Shown: piece after piece, positions 59,639 to 64,000 of the stretch | How the letters are laid out: each line of letters starts with the position of its first letter | How positions within the stretch are numbered: position 1 is the first letter of the stretch | Assembly (NCBI GenBank): GCA_963727465.1 | Contig: CAVSGL010000015.1 | Coordinates: forward strand, 1 to 64,000 | DNA from: VRUE01 sp963727465 | Lineage (GTDB): Bacteria; Actinomycetota; Thermoleophilia; Solirubrobacterales; 70-9 | Length of the DNA stretch: 64,000 nucleotides | Direction: 5' to 3' | Position numbers and translations under genes: made by a program | The notes under the pieces: generated by a model | What the model saw: the letters and a program-made list of their open reading frames with translations, nothing else | What the model was told of the DNA's origin: nothing | The model's database searches: none

Positions 59639-60235
59639 CTACGGGTGGTAGTCGACGGCGGGGCCCCTGTAGCCGGCGTCGATCACGGCCTGGGCGACGC
59701 TCGCCGAGTTCTGGAAGCCGTAGCTGACCGAGGCGGTCGGCACGGTCTTCTTCAGGTGCTTCGGGGTGACGACGACCAGCGCCGGCACGCGATCGACGCC
59801 GACGCCCTCGGTGATCGCCGCGTAGCGGGCGATCCGCTTCGCGGGGACGACGAAGACCGCGGCGTCGCGGAAGCCGGAGAGGCCCTCGGTCGCGTTCCTC
59901 ACCAACCGGTCGTCGATGCCGCCGTCGCGGACGAAGAGCAGGACCAGGGTCTTGTTGGCCTTCCAGGCGCGCAGGACGTCGTGCGGCAGCGGCGGGGCGG
60001 CGATCGCGCTCGGAACGGAGCCGGAGAGCGCGGCGCCAAGCGAGCCGGCGGCGCTGCCTGCGGCTTCGCCGCCGGCGACCTGCGCCGTCGCTTCGGTCGT
60101 CGCGGCGCCCGAGCTGGACGATTCCTCTTCGCCCCCGCCCCCGCCCGAGGACATGAGGAAGATCGCGACGACGACCAGCAGCAGGGCGACCACGCCGAGC
60201 TGCACCAGGGGGTTGCTGTTGAGCGCCTCTCTCAT
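59639..60235 (-). CDS. membrane-anchored thioredoxin-fold protein without CxxC
   Basis: A 198-residue protein from the ATG at 60235. A membrane helix lies at about 10-28 (LVQLGVVALLLVVVAIFLM), followed by a Gly/Ser/Ala linker and a thioredoxin-like domain: TLVLLFVRDGGID in place of the CxxC strand, VFVVPAKRIARYAAITEGVGVDRVPALVVV with the cis-Pro turn. The active-site cysteines are missing, so it is probably structural. It is the first gene before pilB and could be an assembly factor of the pilus machine. The upstream 60236-60396 stretch holds the divergent promoter. Confidence 0.7.
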   Translation of the reverse strand: MREALNSNPLVQLGVVALLLVVVAIFLMSSGGGGGEEESSSSGAATTEATAQVAGGEAAGSAAGSLGAALSGSVPSAIAAPPLPHDVLRAWKANKTLVLLFVRDGGIDDRLVRNATEGLSGFRDAAVFVVPAKRIARYAAITEGVGVDRVPALVVVTPKHLKKTVPTASVSYGFQNSASVAQAVIDAGYRGPAVDYHP

Positions 60236-60396
60236 ACGTTCGCTTAAGAATTCGACAGAAGCGGACCCGGGCTTGAGCTCGGGGCGCACGAACGCGCCCA
60301 GCGCGGCGGACCGATCCCTACCCACTTCTCTGCGCGATTTGGCTACGAGGCTCCGGCTGATACCCAAACAAACTCTTAAAGTGCCACAATCGTCAC

Positions 60397-61401
60397 GTGG
60401 TTGCGGGAGAGGCCGCAGTGGGTGGATTCAAGGCTCGTGCGGGAGCGCTGACGCTCCTTTTCGTCGCCGGCTCGTTCGAGCGCGAGCGGCTGCTGGAACT
60501 GCTCGAGGGCGCGCTCTCCGGCGAGATGCCGCCGGTGCCCGAGGAGGACGAATGGGACGACGAGGACAAATGGGACGACGAGGACCTCGAGCAGGATCTC
60601 GACGACGGCTCGGTCGGGACCCTGCCGCCGGTGCTCCGCCCGACCTCCGGCCCGATCGCGCCGGGCGGCGCGATGCGCACCACCAGCAAGGGGGACGAGT
60701 TCCTGTTCGTCGCCGCGTCGATCGAACGCTGGCTGCGCAACTGCCCGGCGGGGCGGCTCGAACTCGGCCCGCGCGGCGCGAAAGCGCTCGCGCCGCTCGT
60801 CTGCGGCTGGTCAGCGACGGTCACGCATGCGCTCGCGGCGGAGCCGCTCACGCTGGCCGAGCTCGACCACGAAGTGGGGATCCTCGACGGCGACGGCGTC
60901 GCCACGCACCTGGACATGCTGCTGCGCTCGGGCCAGGCCGAGGAGCTGCCCGGCGGCGGCGAGCCCCGCTACGCGCTCACCAACTGGGGACGGGAGGGCA
61001 TCTCCCCGATCGTCGCCGCGGTGCGCTTCGAGTGCCACTACCCCGAGGACGACGTGCTGCCGCCGGACGTCTTCGACGTCGAGGCCGCCTTCCAGATGGC
61101 GCTGCCGCTGGTCGAGCTGCCGCCCGGCCTGCGCGGCGCCGCCCGGCTCGGCGTGCAGATCCTCGGCGGCGAGCCGCTGATGGCGGGGGCGACCGCGCAG
61201 GTCGACCGGGGCCGCGTGGTCTCCTCATCGCCGCTGCTCGAGGAGAACCCCGCGACGTGGGCGACCGGCACGCCGCTGGACTGGTGCGAAGCGGTCGTCG
61301 ACCCGGCCACGGACAGGCTCACCGCCGGCGGCGACGCAGCGCTTGCCGGAGCGATGGTCGAGGCCCTGCACGAGCGGCTCTTCGGTGAGCTGAGTGGCTG
61401 A
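60397..61401 (+). CDS. HxlR-like double winged-helix regulator with SCP2-like domain
   Basis: A 334-residue protein. Residues 1-100 hold a reduced first winged helix and a very acidic insert (EEDEWDDEDKWDDEDLEQD). At 100-215 an HxlR-like winged helix follows (FVAASIERWLRNCPAGRLEL, PLTLAELDHEVG, YALTNWGREGISPIVAAVRFE). The C-terminal domain (220-334) has FDVEAAFQMALPLVELPPGLRGAARLGV, SCP2-like. The GTG at 60397 has a CACAAT box just upstream; a GTG at 60418 is also possible. Divergent from the pilus motor genes; its decayed paralogue follows. It may control pilB expression. Confidence 0.7.
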   Translation: MVAGEAAVGGFKARAGALTLLFVAGSFERERLLELLEGALSGEMPPVPEEDEWDDEDKWDDEDLEQDLDDGSVGTLPPVLRPTSGPIAPGGAMRTTSKGDEFLFVAASIERWLRNCPAGRLELGPRGAKALAPLVCGWSATVTHALAAEPLTLAELDHEVGILDGDGVATHLDMLLRSGQAEELPGGGEPRYALTNWGREGISPIVAAVRFECHYPEDDVLPPDVFDVEAAFQMALPLVELPPGLRGAARLGVQILGGEPLMAGATAQVDRGRVVSSSPLLEENPATWATGTPLDWCEAVVDPATDRLTAGGDAALAGAMVEALHERLFGELSG

Positions 61402-62272
61402 CTTCCGGGCGGGCGGCGGGCGAGATTCGGGCGGGAGCGCACGTCCTGACGATCGCGACCAGCCCCGCCAACCGCGCGATCCTGCCGCTCGGCGCGCGCC
61501 CAGCCGCTGGCGAATGCATGGCGCCCTTTCGAGGGTCAGCCCCGCCGGGCGCGAGATGATCGCCGCCGCCTTCGCGATCGAACGCTGGTTGCGCGACGCG
61601 CCGGATGGAGAGGTCGAGCTCGAGAGCGCCGCCGGCGAGCAGGCCGTTGCCGCGCTGGCGGGGGGATGGTCGGAGACGATCGTGCACGTGCTCGCCCGCG
61701 GTCCGCTCGGCTTCGAGGAGCTGTGCCAGCGAGGTCCCCCGCGTGGGCCGGCGCGGGCTGCGCCGCCAGCTCGAGGCGCTGCGGCGCAGCGGGCTCGTGG
61801 ACGAGTCGCGGGAGGGCGACGGCGAGGACGCGCGTCTACACCGTGACCGACTGGCTGCGGGCCGGCCTCGCGCCGCTCGTGGCCTCGGCGCGCGTCGAGC
61901 GTCAGCAGCAGCTCGACGGCGCCGCGCCGATCGAGGCGCTCGACGTCGAAGCGGCCTTCCACCTGTCGCTGCCGCTGCTCGAGCTGCCCGAGGAGCTCTC
62001 CGGGACCTGCCGGCTCGGCGTCAACCTCACCGAGGAGGGCCGCCCGGGGCTGACCGGCGTGGTCGCGGAGATCGACCGGGGCGAGGTCGTCTCCTGCCGG
62101 CCGGGCCTGGACGCGCCGGCCGACGCCTGGGCCGCCGGCACCGCCGCCGAGTGGCTCGACACCGTGATCGAGCCCGACGAGCAAACAGGTTCGCACGGGC
62201 GGCGACAGATGGCTCACCGACGCCGTGCTGACGCACCTGCACAGGGAGCTCTTCGGCGTGCGGATCGGCTGA
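61394..62272 (+). pseudogene. decayed paralogue of the HxlR/SCP2-like regulator
   Basis: Recognisable pieces occur in different frames. VLTIATSPANRAILPL (first winged helix) is followed by AAFAIERWLRDAPDGEVELESAAGEQ and GWSETIVHVLARGPLGFEELCQ to about 61730. After a frame change come RVYTVTDWLRAGLAPLVASARVERQ, FHLSLPLLELPEELSGTCRLGVNL and AGTAAEWLDTVIEPDEQ to 62180. After another change comes VRTGGDRWLTDAVLTHLHRELFG to the TGA at 62272. At least three shifts, compared with the intact neighbour, mean real decay rather than a single error. Confidence 0.75.
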
Positions 62273-63376
62273 GGGGGCTGGCAGGGGCCGCGTCGGAAGA
62301 GGCGTGCGCGCGGGGCGTCGAGCTCTTCGCGGATCCGCTCGAGCTTGTCCAGCTCCGCGGCGCTGTGCTCGTGGCTGTCGCCGGTCGGCCACTTGCATGA
62401 TCCAAGCGCGAGAACCTCGCCGTCCTCACCGACCGCCACGGCGTCGGCCTCATGGGTGCGGCTGCGCAGCTTCCCCTCCTCGCGCCTGCGAATCGGCCCC
62501 CACCAGCGGCCGGCCTCGACCGCGTCGTCGAGCCGCTCGCGCAGCCAATCCTGGCAAATTCGCTCGAAGGCATCCTCGGAGACGAACTTGTCGAGCCGCG
62601 GGGCGACTGCCCGCTCCATATATAGGCGCGCCTGCTCGCGGGTATGCAGACGGCTCTCCCGAGGCGCGACGAAACGGAACCAGAAGCGCAGGAACGGGTC
62701 GGCCACCGCGTAGCTGACCCGCCCTCGAGCGCGACCCGCCAGCGGACGGCGTCGTTCCACGAGGCCCATCTCCTCCAGCGTCTGGAGAAACGGGCGCGCC
62801 TCCTCCGAGCGGCTCCTGCCGATCCGCTGCGCGATCTCGTTCAGTCGCGTGACGCCGGCCGCGATCGCCCGCAGGCAGGACATGTAGGTGTCGACGTCGC
62901 GCAGGCGGCTCTCCTGGGAAAGCAGGAAGCGGGGCTCGTCGCGCAGGAGGCCGTCCGGGTTCAGGACGGCGCGCAGGATCGTCTCCCGCAGCGGCCGGGA
63001 CGAATCGATCTCCTTCAGGTAGTAGGGAACGCCGCCGAGCGCCGCCCAGGCCCGGATCCGCTCCTCGGCGGACCAGCCGGGCGCGAAGGCTCCGGCCTCC
63101 CGCCAGCGGAACGGACGCAGCTTCAGCGAAGCGGTGCGGCGGCCGTAGCTGGTCGCACCATAGCCGACGACCTGCTTCTCGAAGAAGCTGATGTCCGAGC
63201 CGGAGACGCAGAGCATCAGGCCGGGATTCGCGGCGTGCTCGCGCACGAAGCGGTTGAGCAGCGAGCCGATCTCGGGCTCCTGACGGGCGATGAACTGGAA
63301 CTCGTCGAGGACGATCATCGCCTGGCCTTCGGCGAGCAGTTCGGCGAAGGCGGCGAAGGGCGGCGCTTGCCGGTGC
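62273..63376 (-). pseudogene. truncated AAA ATPase with DUF234-like C-terminus
   Basis: An open frame that begins in mid-protein. Walker B is MIVLDEFQFIARQEPEIGSLL, sensor region LMLCVSGSDISFFEKQVVGYGATSYGRRTASLKLRPF, then the winged helix (RLNEIAQRIGRSRSEEARPFLQTLEEMGLVERRRP) and the DUF234 nuclease-like end (ADAVAVGEDGEVLALGSCKW). The P-loop part that should precede Walker B is gone; the frame runs into the 3' end of vapC at 63377. The C-terminus also runs out of similarity near 62290, where the decayed regulator ends. Probably a remnant cut by rearrangement at both sides. Confidence 0.7.
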
Positions 63377-63793
63377 TCAGGCGACGCTGCCGCGGGGAAC
63401 CACCCAGCGGACCGCCTGCCCCGTGAGCTCGCCGATGCGCTCGAAGTCGGCGTCGTAGTGCAGGACCCCGAGGCCGGCGCGCTCGGCGCAGGCCGCGACC
63501 AGGAGGTCGGGCAGGGGCACAGCCCGGTGCTGTGAGCGCTCGGCGAGCATCGCCTGGACCTCGAGCGCCCGCCTGACGCAACCCTCGTCGACCGGCACGC
63601 GGGGCATGCCGCGCAACGCCTCCGAGAGCGCCCGGTAGGTCGCCCGGCTCGTGGCGCTGTACAGCAGCTCGAGCTCGACGATGCCGCAGGTGGCGACCTC
63701 TCCGGCGAGCAGCAACGGCTCCAGCGCCTCGCGCACCTCAGACCGGGTATCGCGCCTCGTCAGCGCGCTCTTGTCGCCGAGGAAGGTCGGCAC
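63377..63793 (-). CDS. vapC: VapC-type PIN toxin
   Basis: A 138-residue PIN RNase. It has Asp in FLGDKSALTRRD, Glu in CGIVELELLYSA, Asp in AVPLPDLLVAACAERAG and Asp in LHYDADFERI, a complete acidic set. The GTG at 63793 lies 3 nt after the antitoxin stop. Its 3' end abuts the truncated ATPase. Second complete vapBC of this region. Confidence 0.88.
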   Translation of the reverse strand: MPTFLGDKSALTRRDTRSEVREALEPLLLAGEVATCGIVELELLYSATSRATYRALSEALRGMPRVPVDEGCVRRALEVQAMLAERSQHRAVPLPDLLVAACAERAGLGVLHYDADFERIGELTGQAVRWVVPRGSVA

Positions 63794-63796
63794 GGC

Positions 63797-64000
63797 TCAG
63801 CGCCAGGCGCTCGAAGTGACCTCGGGATCGTCCAGCTCCAGCGCTCCCGGCCTGAAGAGCAGGTCCAGCAGCGTCTTGCGCTGGCGCACGGCGACGACCT
63901 CCGCCAGCGCGGCGTCGACCGTATCGGTCAGCGTCTTCGTGCCGAGCGCCTGCTTGGCGGCGTCGACCTTCGCCGGGTCGATCTCGAAGGAAGTCTTGCG
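63797..64000 (-). CDS. vapB: VapB-type antitoxin, partial
   Basis: The last 67 codons lie in the window: RKTSFEIDPAKVDAAKQALG then TKTLTDTVDAALAEVVAVRQ, a ribbon-helix-helix VapB, with the toxin-binding tail ALELDDPEVTSSAWR ending at the TGA 63797. The start codon lies beyond the right edge. Operon with the vapC at 63377-63793. Confidence 0.85.
   Translation of the reverse strand, partial: RKTSFEIDPAKVDAAKQALGTKTLTDTVDAALAEVVAVRQRKTLLDLLFRPGALELDDPEVTSSAWR

Overview
The window is GC-rich DNA (about 70% by eye) from an actinobacterium. The gene content points to class Thermoleophilia (Solirubrobacterales-like), although no rRNA or other phylogenetic marker is present. Supporting features are an actinobacterial-type pilus locus with large minor pilins and a secreted repeat protein, a DipZ fusion, tandem ArsA/Get3-like ATPases as in mycobacteria, a methyltransferase-GH57-GT4 locus matching mycobacterial Rv3030-Rv3032, and HxlR-type double winged-helix regulators.

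Layout. 0-7.8 kb: acyl-CoA metabolism (etfB start, both subunits of a B12-dependent acyl-CoA mutase of isobutyryl-CoA type, thiolase) with a DUF559 nuclease-like gene between the mutase subunits. 7.8-20.4 kb: toxin-antitoxin-like pair, thioesterase/HxlR divergon, aldehyde and acyl-CoA dehydrogenases, a two-component system, DipZ, MeaB and small regulators. 20.4-25.9 kb: alpha-glucan locus and a second DUF559 gene. 25.9-35 kb: adenylate cyclase, gamma-glutamyltranspeptidase, FtsZ, ParA and two ArsA-like ATPases. 35-37.5 kb: AbiE-like toxin-antitoxin operon and an HxlR regulator. 37.6-60.2 kb: a type IV pilus locus read entirely on the minus strand (pilB, pilT, pilC ... pilX-like, pilA, secreted propeller protein, pilW-like, pilV-like, pilD, NHL protein, pilM, pilN, pilO, pilP-like). 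It is interrupted by vapBC, phd/PIN, an AAA ATPase and a Fic gene. 60.4-64 kb: double winged-helix regulator, its decayed paralogue, a truncated ATPase and another vapBC.

Regulation. The major pilin leader carries a recognisable c-di-GMP-I (GEMM) riboswitch, and PilB has an N-terminal MshEN-like domain. Both are consistent with second-messenger control of pili. Many regulators sit next to inverted repeats that look like their own operators. Several genes appear leaderless, with a TANNNT box 7-8 nt before the start codon.

Repeats. At least two families of dispersed 45-55 bp palindromes occur. One copy of family B lies in frame inside a coding sequence. A third, about 160 bp repeat, is shared in frame by the adjacent ftsZ and parA genes. 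Both DUF559 nuclease-like genes have their start and stop codons inside flanking repeats. Three genes carry a net one-base excess that breaks the frame; these may be assembly errors or real lesions. No tRNA, rRNA, CRISPR array or insertion sequence was recognised, and no gene-free stretch exceeds about 300 bases.
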